From: Streptococcus marmotae
Lineage (GTDB): Bacteria > Bacillota > Bacilli > Lactobacillales > Streptococcaceae
Assembly (NCBI RefSeq): GCF_001623565.1
Contig: NZ_CP015196.1
Span: 1,571,501-1,635,500, forward strand
Direction of reading: 5' to 3'
Length of the DNA: 64,000 bases
The notes under the pieces were generated by a model. That model was not told the origin of the DNA and did not search any database. It was given only the letters and a program-made list of their open reading frames with translations. How positions within the stretch are numbered: position 1 is the stretch's first letter; each line of letters begins with the position of its first letter. Shown piece by piece: positions 55,039 to 64,000 of this stretch. A program made the translations under genes and the position numbers.

Positions 55039-55970
55039 GAGTACATATTTTATTATCCACCTATAATGGTGAGAGATTTTTAAGAGAACAGATTGAGAGC
55101 ATTCGTAGGCAAACGGTTTCTGATTGGACCTTGTTGATTCGAGATGATGGATCAAGCGATGGCACAAGGGACATTATCGAGGAATATTGCCAAAAAGATG
55201 AGCGAATTTCCTTCATCAATCCAGATGATACGACAAATCTTGGGGTAATAAACAGCTTTCATACCCTTTTGCAATATAAAGTAGCGGATTACTATTTCTT
55301 TAGTGATCAGGATGATGTGTGGTTGGAGCATAAATTAGAATGGCAATTAGAAGAAGCTCAGGCCTACCCAGCAGACAAGCCCTTGCTAGTGTACACCGAT
55401 TTAAGCGTTGTCGGACAGGATTTGACGGTCATGCATGAAAGTATGATAAAAACGCAGTCGGACCATGCCAATACCCTTCTTGTTCAAGAATTAACAGAAA
55501 ATACAGTCACAGGTGGTGTAGCCATGGTCAATCATACCTTGGCGGAACTTTGGACAGGACAAGAAGCGCATGCCTTATTGATGCACGATTGGTATTTAGC
55601 ACTTGTCGCGGCAGCTCTAGGAAATCTCGTCTATATTGATCAACCAACCGAACTTTATCGCCAGCATGAAGCAAATGTACTGGGAGCTAGAACTCTTAAA
55701 AAACGAATGCACAATTGGATTCGACCTCATGTGCTATTTGCAAAATACTGGAAACTAATCAAGGACAGTCAAAGACAGGCTAGAAATCTCTTGGATTTGC
55801 CCTTGTCAGCCAAGGATAGAGAACTAGTCGAGAATTTTATAACGATTATGGATGTTCCCTTTATGGAACGACTCAAGCGTATACGAGTGTATGGTTATCG
55901 GAAAAATAAGGTCTTTCACACCCTTGTTTTTACCAGTCTCATCCTCACAAAATTTGCCTATAAGGAGTAA
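55035..55970 (+). CDS. rgpB: Rhamnosyltransferase RgpB-type (GT2)
   Basis: A 311-aa GT2 enzyme: ILLSTYNGERFLREQIESI, RDDGSSDGTRDIIEEY and FFSDQDDVW as the DxD metal site, with MHDWYLALVAAALG acceptor region. It adds L-rhamnose to the growing chain. It overlaps rgpA and is followed directly by rgpC. Confidence 0.88.
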   Translation: MRVHILLSTYNGERFLREQIESIRRQTVSDWTLLIRDDGSSDGTRDIIEEYCQKDERISFINPDDTTNLGVINSFHTLLQYKVADYYFFSDQDDVWLEHKLEWQLEEAQAYPADKPLLVYTDLSVVGQDLTVMHESMIKTQSDHANTLLVQELTENTVTGGVAMVNHTLAELWTGQEAHALLMHDWYLALVAAALGNLVYIDQPTELYRQHEANVLGARTLKKRMHNWIRPHVLFAKYWKLIKDSQRQARNLLDLPLSAKDRELVENFITIMDVPFMERLKRIRVYGYRKNKVFHTLVFTSLILTKFAYKE

Positions 55971-55973
55971 ATG

Positions 55974-56780
55974 ATGAATTTATTTCATAAAAAAAATGTG
56001 ATTTTATTAAAAGAAATGGTCAAAACCGACTTTAAACTGCGTTATCAAGGGAGCTTGATTGGTCATTTATGGTCAATTTTGAAACCCCTTTTGCTATTTA
56101 CCATTATGTATCTAGTATTTGTGCGGTTTTTGCGCTTCGATGATGGCACCCCTCATTATGCTGTGAGTTTGTTACTCGGTATGGTGACGTGGAATTTCTT
56201 TACAGAAGCCACTAATATGGGGATGATGTCCATCGTCTCTAGAGGAGACTTGCTTCGGAAGTTAAACTTTTCTAAATCTATCGTTGTTTTTTCTGCTATT
56301 GCAGGGGCAGCCATTAACTATGCGATTAACTTATTAGTCGTTTTCATCTTTGCGTTGATTAACGGAGTGGGTCTCTCCTATGGATTTTTAGTGATTCTTC
56401 CACTTTTTCTTGAGCTAGTTCTGTTAGCAGCAGGTATTGCCTTTATTTTAGCGACAGCTTTTGTAAAATATCGTGATATTGGCCCGATTTGGGAAGTTGT
56501 TTTGCAAGCAGGAATGTATGCAACACCAATCATTTATTCGCTGACCTTTATCTTGCAACGTGGACAAGAGAAGGTCGCTAAAATAATGATGTTAAATCCA
56601 ATGGCACAAATCATTCAAGACCTACGTCACTTTATTGTTTATTCTGGCAGTTTACGTGGCTGGGATTTGTTTGGCAATCCTTGGATTGGTATTGTTCCCT
56701 ATCTGTTACCGATAATCATTTTTATAGTAGGTTATACGATTTTTGATAAAAATTCTAAGAGATTTGCGGAGATTCTATAA
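55974..56780 (+). CDS. rgpC: Rhamnan ABC transporter permease RgpC
   Basis: A 268-aa Wzm-like permease with six membrane segments and the opening KTDFKLRYQGSLIGHLWSILKP typical of O-antigen exporters. With RgpD it flips the lipid-linked rhamnan. Two tandem ATGs exist (55971, 55974); the second has better spacing from AAGGAG. The stop overlaps the rgpD start by one base (TAATG). Confidence 0.92.
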   Translation: MNLFHKKNVILLKEMVKTDFKLRYQGSLIGHLWSILKPLLLFTIMYLVFVRFLRFDDGTPHYAVSLLLGMVTWNFFTEATNMGMMSIVSRGDLLRKLNFSKSIVVFSAIAGAAINYAINLLVVFIFALINGVGLSYGFLVILPLFLELVLLAAGIAFILATAFVKYRDIGPIWEVVLQAGMYATPIIYSLTFILQRGQEKVAKIMMLNPMAQIIQDLRHFIVYSGSLRGWDLFGNPWIGIVPYLLPIIIFIVGYTIFDKNSKRFAEIL

Positions 56781-57994
56781 TGACAAAAACTATCGCTGTG
56801 AAAGTAGACCATGTCAGCAAGTATTTTAAATTACCGACAGAAGCCAGTCAAAGTTTACGAACGACCTTGGTGAATCGTTTTAAAGGTATTAAAGGCTATC
56901 AAGAGCAACATGTTTTAAAAGACATTTCGTTTGAAGTCGAAAAGGGCGATTTCTTTGGGATTCTTGGGCGGAATGGCTCTGGAAAATCGACACTGTTAAA
57001 AATCATTTCAGAAATCTATGTTCCTGAAAAGGGAAGTGTCACTATTGATGGCAAGCTGGTTTCCTTTATTGAATTAGGAGTTGGTTTCAATCCAGAATTG
57101 ACCGGACGAGAAAATATCTATATGAATGGCGCCATGCTTGGATTTTCAACAGAAGAGGTTGATGCCATGTATGATGACATTGTGGACTTTGCGGAATTGC
57201 ATGACTTTATGAACCAAAAATTGAAGAATTACTCAAGCGGTATGCAGGTTCGTCTAGCCTTTTCTGTGGCTATCAAAGCTCAAGGGGATATTTTAATTCT
57301 TGATGAAGTATTGGCTGTTGGGGACGAGGCCTTTCAGCGGAAATGTAATGACTACTTCATGGAACGCAAGAAAAGTGGCAAGACAACGATTCTCGTTACC
57401 CATGACATGGGTGCAGTTAAAAAATATTGCAACAAAGCAGTCCTCATCGAAGACGGATTGGTCAAAGCGATTGGGAATCCATTTGATGTGGCGAATCAGT
57501 ATAGTTATGATAACATTCAAATGATTCACCATGAGTCAGAAGAAAGAGAGCAAATCGAAGTTGAAAAACAGGTACAGGTTGAAAACTTCCAGTTGCAACT
57601 CTTATCTAATCAGCAGATTACTCCTGGGGATCGAATTGAGTTTCAAATTGATTTTGATGTCTTAAAAGATATCGAGACCTATATTGCCCTATCTTTAACT
57701 GATATTGACCGTAATATTTGGATTTATAATGACAATTCACTTGATCACTTGATGTCAGGGAAAGGCCACAAGACAGTTCGTTATCAGTGTTCATTACCAA
57801 ATGTTAATCATTTGAAATTAAAACTAGAAGTAACTGTTCGCAATACGACTGGGGGAATGTTAGCCTATTCAGATGTCACTCAGACGCCTATTATCATGGT
57901 GCAAAGAACAGATATTGCCTTAGATGACCGTTCTGCCCAAGATTCAGCCAGTGGCTTAATTCAGAGAAATGGAAGTTGGAGATTTGAAAAATGA
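56780..57994 (+). CDS. rgpD: Rhamnan ABC transporter ATPase RgpD
   Basis: A 404-aa Wzt-like ATPase: Walker A GRNGSGKST (63-71), ABC signature YSSGMQVRLAF, Walker B ILILDEVLAVGD and a switch His in VTHD. The C-terminal extension (about 255-404) is a beta-rich domain like the carbohydrate-binding end of Wzt proteins, which recognises the finished glycan. Confidence 0.92.
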   Translation: MTKTIAVKVDHVSKYFKLPTEASQSLRTTLVNRFKGIKGYQEQHVLKDISFEVEKGDFFGILGRNGSGKSTLLKIISEIYVPEKGSVTIDGKLVSFIELGVGFNPELTGRENIYMNGAMLGFSTEEVDAMYDDIVDFAELHDFMNQKLKNYSSGMQVRLAFSVAIKAQGDILILDEVLAVGDEAFQRKCNDYFMERKKSGKTTILVTHDMGAVKKYCNKAVLIEDGLVKAIGNPFDVANQYSYDNIQMIHHESEEREQIEVEKQVQVENFQLQLLSNQQITPGDRIEFQIDFDVLKDIETYIALSLTDIDRNIWIYNDNSLDHLMSGKGHKTVRYQCSLPNVNHLKLKLEVTVRNTTGGMLAYSDVTQTPIIMVQRTDIALDDRSAQDSASGLIQRNGSWRFEK

Positions 57995-59292
57995 AGCCTG
58001 TCATTTCAGTAGTTGTAACATGCTATAACCATGAACAATTCATCGAGGAATGTTTGAGAAGTCTATTTGCTCAAACCTATCCTCATATTGCACTATATGT
58101 CTATAATGACGGTTCTACTGATCAATCAGAACACGTCATTTTAAAAGTTTTGGAAGATTCTCCCTTTGAGGAGACATACTACGAATGCCATGAAAATTGT
58201 GGCTTGGTCAAAACTCGGAACAAAGCTTTAGATCATATAGCAGGCGACTTCGTACTTTTTGTTGATAGTGATGATTTTTTACCTACGAATTTCGTCGAGG
58301 AATTGGTCAATACCGCTGTGGAATCCGATGCTGATATTGTCTATACTTGTTTAAAAAACCCAGCCACTCAGGCAACGGTTATTGATATTCATGAGTACAA
58401 TCTTGAGACACTATTCGTAGGGAACTATATTTCAGCCACCTCCTTAATCCGTAGAGAAACGATTGGCGAAATTCGCTATGACGAATACTTGAATTATAAG
58501 AAGTTAGAGGATTACGATTTCTATCTCAACCTGATCTTAAATAAGAGTGCAAAGCCTGTTCCCAATTACACGACTTTTTTAAATTATCGAATTCTGGAAA
58601 ACTCGATGTCAGCAAGGAATAATCTTTTGAAGCACTATGTGGCCTATGTTTATATCCTTAACAAGTATCAGAGTCTTGCTACAACAGAAGTCGAACATGC
58701 GGTTAATATCCATTTTAATCAGAATCTTCAACGGACTTTTCTAGCTCAAAAAGTCACTATTTACATAGGAGATGAGGAAGGGAAATTCACCGAGGGGAAT
58801 ATGTTACAATTCCCACTGGAAGAGTTGGGGAATATCACTTTTGAGATTCCTGCAACAAGTAGCTATATTCGTATTGATTTATCTGAAATTCCTAGTTTCT
58901 ATGAAGCCGTTACCTTGACAGAGCAAGAATCAGGGCAGAAACTCGTACCTATATTTACTAATGCGATTATTTTTAATCAGTCTTACTTATTTCCGAATCC
59001 AGACCCTCAAATATTGTATGAGATTTCAGAAGACTCTGAGAGAGTTTATAATCTACAGTATCAAGCGTATAAAGTGGAGAGTCTCCACTCAGAGGACTAT
59101 GTTATTAAGATTTTAGCTCAGGCTTTATTAGATTCATCTAGCAAAGCCGAGGAAATAGAGCAGTGTAAATTAGATTTTGAACAGCAGAAACAGCAACTAG
59201 AAGAAATTACAGTTCAATACAATTCTGTTATTTCTTCCCGCCGGTGGACCATTCCTACTAAAATAATAAATTTCTTCAGGAGAAAACAATGA
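57991..59292 (+). CDS. rgpE: Glycosyltransferase RgpE-type (GT2) with C-terminal coiled coil
   Basis: A 433-aa GT2 protein: VVVTCYNHEQFIEECLRSL, VYNDGSTDQSE and LFVDSDDFLP metal site. Residues about 240-345 form an extra beta-rich domain; about 375-420 are a coiled coil (EQCKLDFEQQKQQLEEITVQ). It lies where side-chain or chain glycosyltransferases sit in rgp clusters and overlaps both neighbours by 4 nt. The sugar added is not known; equivalence to rgpE rests on position. Confidence 0.7.
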   Translation: MKPVISVVVTCYNHEQFIEECLRSLFAQTYPHIALYVYNDGSTDQSEHVILKVLEDSPFEETYYECHENCGLVKTRNKALDHIAGDFVLFVDSDDFLPTNFVEELVNTAVESDADIVYTCLKNPATQATVIDIHEYNLETLFVGNYISATSLIRRETIGEIRYDEYLNYKKLEDYDFYLNLILNKSAKPVPNYTTFLNYRILENSMSARNNLLKHYVAYVYILNKYQSLATTEVEHAVNIHFNQNLQRTFLAQKVTIYIGDEEGKFTEGNMLQFPLEELGNITFEIPATSSYIRIDLSEIPSFYEAVTLTEQESGQKLVPIFTNAIIFNQSYLFPNPDPQILYEISEDSERVYNLQYQAYKVESLHSEDYVIKILAQALLDSSSKAEEIEQCKLDFEQQKQQLEEITVQYNSVISSRRWTIPTKIINFFRRKQ

Positions 59293-61049
59293 AACGATTA
59301 CTAGTATATGTTCATTTTAATAAATATGATCATATCAGTCGCTATGTTCACTACCAATTAGAACAGATGAGACCATTATTTGAGAGGGTCATCTTTTTAT
59401 CAAATAGCAAATTAAGTCCACAGGAAGTTGAAAAATTAGAAGCTAGAGATCTGATTGACACTTTTATTCAGCGTGAAAATAGCGGCTATGATTTTGCTGC
59501 CTGGAGAGATGGATTACAGTTTGTAGGGTTAGATAAGCTATCTATCTATGATTCTGTAACTGTTATGAATGATACCTGCTTCGGACCACTTTGGGATATG
59601 GCTCCAATATATGAAAAATATGAAAATGATAAGCAAGTAGATTTTTGGGGCATGACCAATCACCAAGGTATCAAAGCGGGAAATATTTATATTGATGAAC
59701 ATCTACAATCTTATTTTATATCTTTCAAAAAGAAGTTAATTCAATCCGAAGTATTTAAGAAGTTTTGGGAAAATGTCCAAGATTTTACAGATGTGCAAGA
59801 TGTGATTGATAACTATGAAACAAAATATACAAAGAAATTTGTTGAAGCAGGATTTAACTATCAGTCAATCCTTGATACTCGACCGTTAAATAAAGATTTT
59901 TTTCATAGCAACTTTACCATCCATTATCCACATGTATTGTTGGATTATCAGGTTCCTTTTATTAAGATCAAAACGTTTGACTTGACTCAACATCTCTCTC
60001 CCTATGTGTTGCAGGCCATTGAACAGAGAACGAATTATCCTATTGAATTTATTTTATCGCACATGTCAGATATGAGTTTGCCGACTCCTTCTTATTTATT
60101 GGATAGAAAAGTTTTAAAAAAATGTGCTACAACGTATTCTAATACAAAGAAGGTTGCGGTTCATTTACATACTTTTTATGTGGATTTATTACAACTGTTT
60201 TTAGACCAATTTAGAGCATTTGATTTTTCTTATGATTTGTATCTTACGACAGATTCAGAGGAGAAGAAACATCAGATTGAAACAATATTGAGCGAAAATC
60301 AGATGGCAGGAAAAGTCTATCTAACAGGTAATCGCGGTCGAGATATTATTCCGATGTTAAAGTTGAAAGAGGAGCTGTCCTCGTATGATTATATCGGTCA
60401 TTTTCATACCAAAAAATCTCCAGAATATCCATACTGGGTAGGCGATTCTTGGAGAGAAGAATTATTTCAAATGTTATTAAAACCGGCGGGGAGTATTTTA
60501 GCAAATTTAGAACAAGATAATCGTCTAGGACTGGTTATTGCGGATATTCCATCCTTTTTCCGCTATACAAAAATTGTCGATCCGTGGAATGAAAATAAAT
60601 TTGCGGCAGGTATGAATGAACTGTGGGAAAAGATGGGATTGAATCGCACGATTGATTTTGATAAAATGAATACGTTTATCATGAGTTATGGAACCTTTAT
60701 TTGGTTTAAATATGATGCTATAAAACCATTGTTTGATTTAGAATTATCCGGCGATGAGATACCAGCAGAACCAATTCCCCAACATACGATTTTGCATTCC
60801 ATTGAACGCATTTTAGTCTATTTAGCTTGGGCACAGCGGTTTGACTATGCTATTTCAAGAAATGAGCTTTACCTAACTCCCTTTGTAGATAACACAGTGT
60901 TGAATATTCGTCCCGACACATTACCAAATACATATGTCAATTTTGATAATATTGGTGGAATTAAAGGAGCATTAAAGTATCTTTATCGTGGCCCAGGTAG
61001 TGCGATTAAGTATATTTTGAGGAGAATTTTAAGAAAGAATAGGAGATAA
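59289..61049 (+). CDS. rgpF: Rhamnan synthesis protein RgpF
   Basis: A 586-aa protein. The N-terminal half (HFNKYDHISRYVHYQLEQMR, NSGYDFAAWRDGL) and the C-terminal half (LTGNRGRDIIPMLKL, GHFHTKKSPEYPYWVGDSWR) are the RgpF family signature. RgpF is a rhamnosyltransferase that with RgpB extends the polyrhamnose backbone. Length is typical. Confidence 0.92.
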   Translation: MKRLLVYVHFNKYDHISRYVHYQLEQMRPLFERVIFLSNSKLSPQEVEKLEARDLIDTFIQRENSGYDFAAWRDGLQFVGLDKLSIYDSVTVMNDTCFGPLWDMAPIYEKYENDKQVDFWGMTNHQGIKAGNIYIDEHLQSYFISFKKKLIQSEVFKKFWENVQDFTDVQDVIDNYETKYTKKFVEAGFNYQSILDTRPLNKDFFHSNFTIHYPHVLLDYQVPFIKIKTFDLTQHLSPYVLQAIEQRTNYPIEFILSHMSDMSLPTPSYLLDRKVLKKCATTYSNTKKVAVHLHTFYVDLLQLFLDQFRAFDFSYDLYLTTDSEEKKHQIETILSENQMAGKVYLTGNRGRDIIPMLKLKEELSSYDYIGHFHTKKSPEYPYWVGDSWREELFQMLLKPAGSILANLEQDNRLGLVIADIPSFFRYTKIVDPWNENKFAAGMNELWEKMGLNRTIDFDKMNTFIMSYGTFIWFKYDAIKPLFDLELSGDEIPAEPIPQHTILHSIERILVYLAWAQRFDYAISRNELYLTPFVDNTVLNIRPDTLPNTYVNFDNIGGIKGALKYLYRGPGSAIKYILRRILRKNRR

Positions 61050-61055
61050 GATAAT

Positions 61056-62726
61056 ATGATAGACGATAAAGCTGTATTTGAGGTTTTCAGTAAACTAGTT
61101 AGAAAATACAAAAAAATTTTTTTGACAGTTTTGAAGTATCTATTTTCTACAATTGTAACGATTCTGTCTTTTGTGACAACAGGGGATATCTATTTTGTAC
61201 TAGTTTCTTTGTGTGAGCTAACATTAATCTTTTGGCTATCAAACATTTTAGTTTCAAAGAACAAGTGGATAGGTTATTTAGTAAATAATATTCTAATCTT
61301 ACTTTTTAATATAGAAATTCTGGTGCTTTGTTTCGGCAATAGTTTTGTAACTTTGACTATGGTTATGAATATTACTTCGTGGGAAGCATTAAAAGGAAGA
61401 AGCGATGTTTTTTTATTAGGAATCTTTTTATTATTATTTTTTAGCTTTCTTCCAATTAGATATGTGTCTCTCAGAAAGATCTTTTCCCAGAGAATCCCTA
61501 AATTTACCTTTTTCATAAATATTTTGCTAGTTTTTGCAGCATTAACTCCTATCTATTTCATAAGTCAACAGGAATTTTATGAACCGTTAGGTGGGGTATA
61601 TTCTTTGGCTAAAAATGGTATAGATTATATAAAAATTTTAGATAAAACTCATCTACAATTAGATGAATCCCAGCAACAATTAAGTGAGAAGTTTTTCAAT
61701 AAAGAAATTTCTGATTTTGTCAAAAAACCAGATAATTTACCTGAACATCCTAATGTGATTTTATTATTTACCGAGGGATTGTCGCAACATATTATTAATG
61801 ATGAACGTAATGTTATGCCAAATCTTTATAGAATTCAGCAAGAGGCTTTACAATTTGATAATTATTATAATCATACTTTTGCTACCTATAAGGGTTTGAT
61901 TGGACAATTGTATTCAGGATATCAATTGGATAATTCAGATTCTAATTACCTAGAATCTGTGCAGAGTATTTTAAAAATGGAAGATTATAAGACGTCATTT
62001 TTAAATACAGAGCCTAAGAACAAAGAGTTTACAGAATATCTAAAGAATTTTCAATTTGACAATTTTAAACAAGGTCAATTGACAGAAAATAAAGATATAT
62101 TATCAGATGAAGATGCTTACAATCAATTATTTCAGTTATTATCAGAACAGTCGGATTCTTCTCCGTTTTTAATTACGATGTATACATTTGGTACTCATGT
62201 AGGCATGGATTCTTTTGACAGGAACTATGGTGATGGATCTAATCACGTACTAAATAGATTTTTTGATTTAGATAATCAATTTGGAAGATTTATAGAAAAG
62301 TTTAAAGAGAGTGAGTGGTCAAATAATACTATTATTATTTTTACAACAGATCACGCAACGTATGTAGACGATGAATACAAGCAGGCATTTCCAGATTTTA
62401 GTAGATCGCTTGGTCATGTAGACAAGATCCCTTTATTTTTTTACTATAAAGGAATTGAGCCCCAAAAAATCGATGTAGCAGGTAGAAACTCAATCAATCT
62501 TGCGCCAACAATTTTGGACTATATTGATGTATCGCAACCAAATCATTTCTTAGGTCGTTCTTTATTTTCTCAAGCGGATGACTCTAATGTTTTTGAAACA
62601 ACATTTATTTCAGGTGTCGATTATTATTCTACGTTAAATGGAAATATTACAACTTTTAGCGAACAGCAATTATCGGATTTAGAAACTAGAGTTGTAGATT
62701 ATTATTCTGCTTCTCGATATCCATAA
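61056..62726 (+). CDS. LtaS-like glycerol-phosphate transferase (GacH-like)
   Basis: A 556-aa protein with about five N-terminal membrane helices (about 17-165) and an extracellular sulfatase-fold domain: LFTEGLS, catalytic Thr in NHTFATYKGLIGQLYSG, MYTFGTHVG and FTTDHATYVDDE. In rgp/gac clusters such a protein (GacH, SccH) adds glycerol phosphate to the side chains of the rhamnan. The gene is clearly more AT-rich than rgpA-D. Confidence 0.82.
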   Translation: MIDDKAVFEVFSKLVRKYKKIFLTVLKYLFSTIVTILSFVTTGDIYFVLVSLCELTLIFWLSNILVSKNKWIGYLVNNILILLFNIEILVLCFGNSFVTLTMVMNITSWEALKGRSDVFLLGIFLLLFFSFLPIRYVSLRKIFSQRIPKFTFFINILLVFAALTPIYFISQQEFYEPLGGVYSLAKNGIDYIKILDKTHLQLDESQQQLSEKFFNKEISDFVKKPDNLPEHPNVILLFTEGLSQHIINDERNVMPNLYRIQQEALQFDNYYNHTFATYKGLIGQLYSGYQLDNSDSNYLESVQSILKMEDYKTSFLNTEPKNKEFTEYLKNFQFDNFKQGQLTENKDILSDEDAYNQLFQLLSEQSDSSPFLITMYTFGTHVGMDSFDRNYGDGSNHVLNRFFDLDNQFGRFIEKFKESEWSNNTIIIFTTDHATYVDDEYKQAFPDFSRSLGHVDKIPLFFYYKGIEPQKIDVAGRNSINLAPTILDYIDVSQPNHFLGRSLFSQADDSNVFETTFISGVDYYSTLNGNITTFSEQQLSDLETRVVDYYSASRYP

Positions 62727-62772
62727 CATTAACTATAATAAATGGAGTTAATATAAATATATAGGAGGAAAA

Positions 62773-63489
62773 ATGAAGCGTTCAGATTTATTAATTATCA
62801 TTCCAGCATATAATGAGAGCGGAAATTTGCACAAAACAGTTGGAATGATAAAAGAAGAAGCAGAGGAATTTGATTACGTGATTATCAATGATTGTTCCAC
62901 TGATGATACTCTAGAGATATGTCGAGAAAGTCTCTATAATGTTATCGATTTACCAATCAATTTAGGCATTGGAGGAGCTGTTCAAACTGGTTATAAATAT
63001 GCCTTGGAAAGAGGTTATAAATATGCTGTACAAATTGATGGTGATGGCCAACATAATCCAAGGTATATTAAAGCTATGCTTGAGCTACTACGAGAAAATG
63101 CTTTGGACATGGTGATAGGTTCTAGATTTATTGAAAAAGAGGGCTTTCAATCTTCTCTTTCTCGTAGAATAGGGATTTCATTTTTAGAAAAATTAATTAA
63201 ACTATTGACGAAGAAAAAGATTACAGATCCTACTTCTGGATTGCGTTTGGTGAATGAAAAGATTATTAAATTGTTTGCTGATCATTATCCTACTGATTAT
63301 CCTGAGCCAGAAACAATTGTCGCATTATTAGAATCAGGTTTTACTATAAAAGAAATTCCAGTGGTAATGAATAGCCGAGAGCATGGAACGTCGTCAATAA
63401 CATTAAATAGGTCAATCTACTATATGATAAAAGTTTCTATGGCTATGCTCATTGCAAAGTTAAATGGAGGATATAGAAGTTATGATTAA
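62773..63489 (+). CDS. Polyprenyl-phosphate GT2 (GacI/GtrB-like)
   Basis: A 238-aa GT2 protein: LIIIPAYNESGNLHKTV, INDCSTDDT, LPINLGIGGAVQTGYKYAL and IDGDGQHNP, the DPM1-like group. Such enzymes load a hexose or HexNAc onto undecaprenyl phosphate for external transfer to the polysaccharide. GGAGG is 7 nt before the ATG. The following DUF2304 protein is its usual membrane partner (GacJ). Confidence 0.83.
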   Translation: MKRSDLLIIIPAYNESGNLHKTVGMIKEEAEEFDYVIINDCSTDDTLEICRESLYNVIDLPINLGIGGAVQTGYKYALERGYKYAVQIDGDGQHNPRYIKAMLELLRENALDMVIGSRFIEKEGFQSSLSRRIGISFLEKLIKLLTKKKITDPTSGLRLVNEKIIKLFADHYPTDYPEPETIVALLESGFTIKEIPVVMNSREHGTSSITLNRSIYYMIKVSMAMLIAKLNGGYRSYD

Positions 63490-63808
63490 AATATGGGTAA
63501 CATTATTAGATGTTCTATTTCTTTTTTATTTAGTACGTATGGTAGTAAAAAAAGATATAGAAATGAAGAATGCCTTTTCTTGGATATTATTATCACTCTT
63601 ATCTCTTCCTCTCGTATGGTTCCCTCCTATTTTAGAGGTTTCATCAAATTTACTAGGAGTAGAAGTTCCTAGTAATTTGATATTTTTTATTAGTATCTTT
63701 TTCTTGATTTGTTTAGTTTTTTCTTTAACCTGTATTATCTCAAAACAATCTATTCAAATTAGAAAACTAGCTCAAAAGATGGCATTAGAGAATAAAAATG
63801 AAAAATAG
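63482..63808 (+). CDS. DUF2304 membrane protein (GacJ-like)
   Basis: A 108-aa protein with three hydrophobic segments (WVTLLDVLFLFYLVRMVV; FSWILLSLLSLPLVWF; LIFFISIFFLICLVFSLT). DUF2304 proteins assist the adjacent GacI-type transferase. Start 63482 (MIKIWVT) overlaps the transferase stop by 8 nt; a longer start at 63464 adds six residues. The GGAGG at 63467-63470 fits 63482 better. Confidence 0.8.
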   Translation: MIKIWVTLLDVLFLFYLVRMVVKKDIEMKNAFSWILLSLLSLPLVWFPPILEVSSNLLGVEVPSNLIFFISIFFLICLVFSLTCIISKQSIQIRKLAQKMALENKNEK

Positions 63809-64000
63809 AGTGAATGCTAAGTCCGTTTATATTTGGAATTTATTAGGTAATATATCTGCTGCATCAGTGTCTGTCATTTACTTACTAATTGTGACACGTT
63901 TATCAAGTTCTGAAGTGGCGGATGATTTTAGCTTATCTTACTCAATAGGTAATTTATGGGTCATTATAGGTCTTTTCCAGATTAGAAATTTTCAAGGGAC
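63798..64000 (+). CDS. Polysaccharide flippase (Wzx/MOP-like), N-terminal fragment
   Basis: The frame starts at ATG 63798, overlaps the DUF2304 stop by 11 nt and is open to the window end (67 residues). It has VYIWNLLGNISAASVSVIYL and a second hydrophobic segment GNLWVIIGLFQIRNFQG, which resemble the N-terminus of MOP-superfamily polysaccharide flippases. The fragment is too short for certainty. Confidence 0.6.
   Translation, partial: MKNRVNAKSVYIWNLLGNISAASVSVIYLLIVTRLSSSEVADDFSLSYSIGNLWVIIGLFQIRNFQG

Overview
The window is a chromosomal segment of a low-GC Gram-positive bacterium, almost certainly a Streptococcus. Evidence: the EF-Tu and TpiA sequences, the ftsW-ppc pair, FemAB (MurM/MurN-type) cross-bridge ligases, a rhamnan polysaccharide (rgp) cluster, a Bsp-like-repeat surface protein, and IS110 and ISL3 elements. 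The species cannot be fixed by reading alone; EF-Tu looks close to the S. suis type.

Region by region. (1) 1-12770: a uronate and host-glycan catabolic locus: GPH-type sugar symporter (cut by the window edge), kdgK, beta-glucuronidase, a FadR-type GntR regulator, an IS110 element, then an operon kdgA-uxaC-uxuA-uxuB-HAD-GH3 hexosaminidase. A perfect palindrome lies between the -35 and -10 boxes of that operon. (2) 12771-17444: pheS-(frameshifted GNAT)-pheT-DUF2087 behind a T-box leader, with a 105-bp MITE-like element between promoter and T-box. (3) 17928-22538, minus strand: lysS, a YbaK-type deacylase with a DUF368 membrane protein, thiT behind a TPP riboswitch, and a GH25 muramidase. (4) 22652-27628: an ECF S component with a DUF4430 lipoprotein, ftsW and ppc. 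(5) 27679-30878: two tandem ECF sigma/anti-sigma modules, each with an ECF-like promoter and an apparent AUU start codon. (6) 31002-36960: tuf, tpiA and a 1239-aa repeat-bearing GH25 surface protein. (7) 37058-44550: a broken ISL3 element, then on the minus strand three FemAB ligases, a Cof-type HAD phosphatase and an HD hydrolase. (8) 44656-48917: a TSUP permease, DUF1934, and a P-type cation ATPase behind a yybP-ykoY (Mn2+) riboswitch. (9) 49111-52161: a Fic protein, a strongly expressed secreted protein ending at LPKTS, and a class B-like sortase. (10) 52406-64000: rmlD and the rgp cluster (rgpA-F type, a GacH-like glycerol-phosphate transferase, a GacI-like GT2, DUF2304, and the start of a flippase).

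Functionally, region 1 turns glucuronides into GlcA and on to KDG, KDPG, pyruvate and glyceraldehyde-3-phosphate, with the GH3 enzyme likely removing the alternating HexNAc. Regions 4, 7 and 10 supply the cell envelope: septal transglycosylation, peptide cross-bridges and rhamnose polysaccharide. The most unusual signals are a candidate bridge RNA in the IS110 leader, the paired ECF modules with AUU starts, three copies of a roughly 105-bp interspersed repeat (one supplying the C-terminus of a FemAB protein), and the secreted protein with a truncated sorting signal beside a sortase gene.
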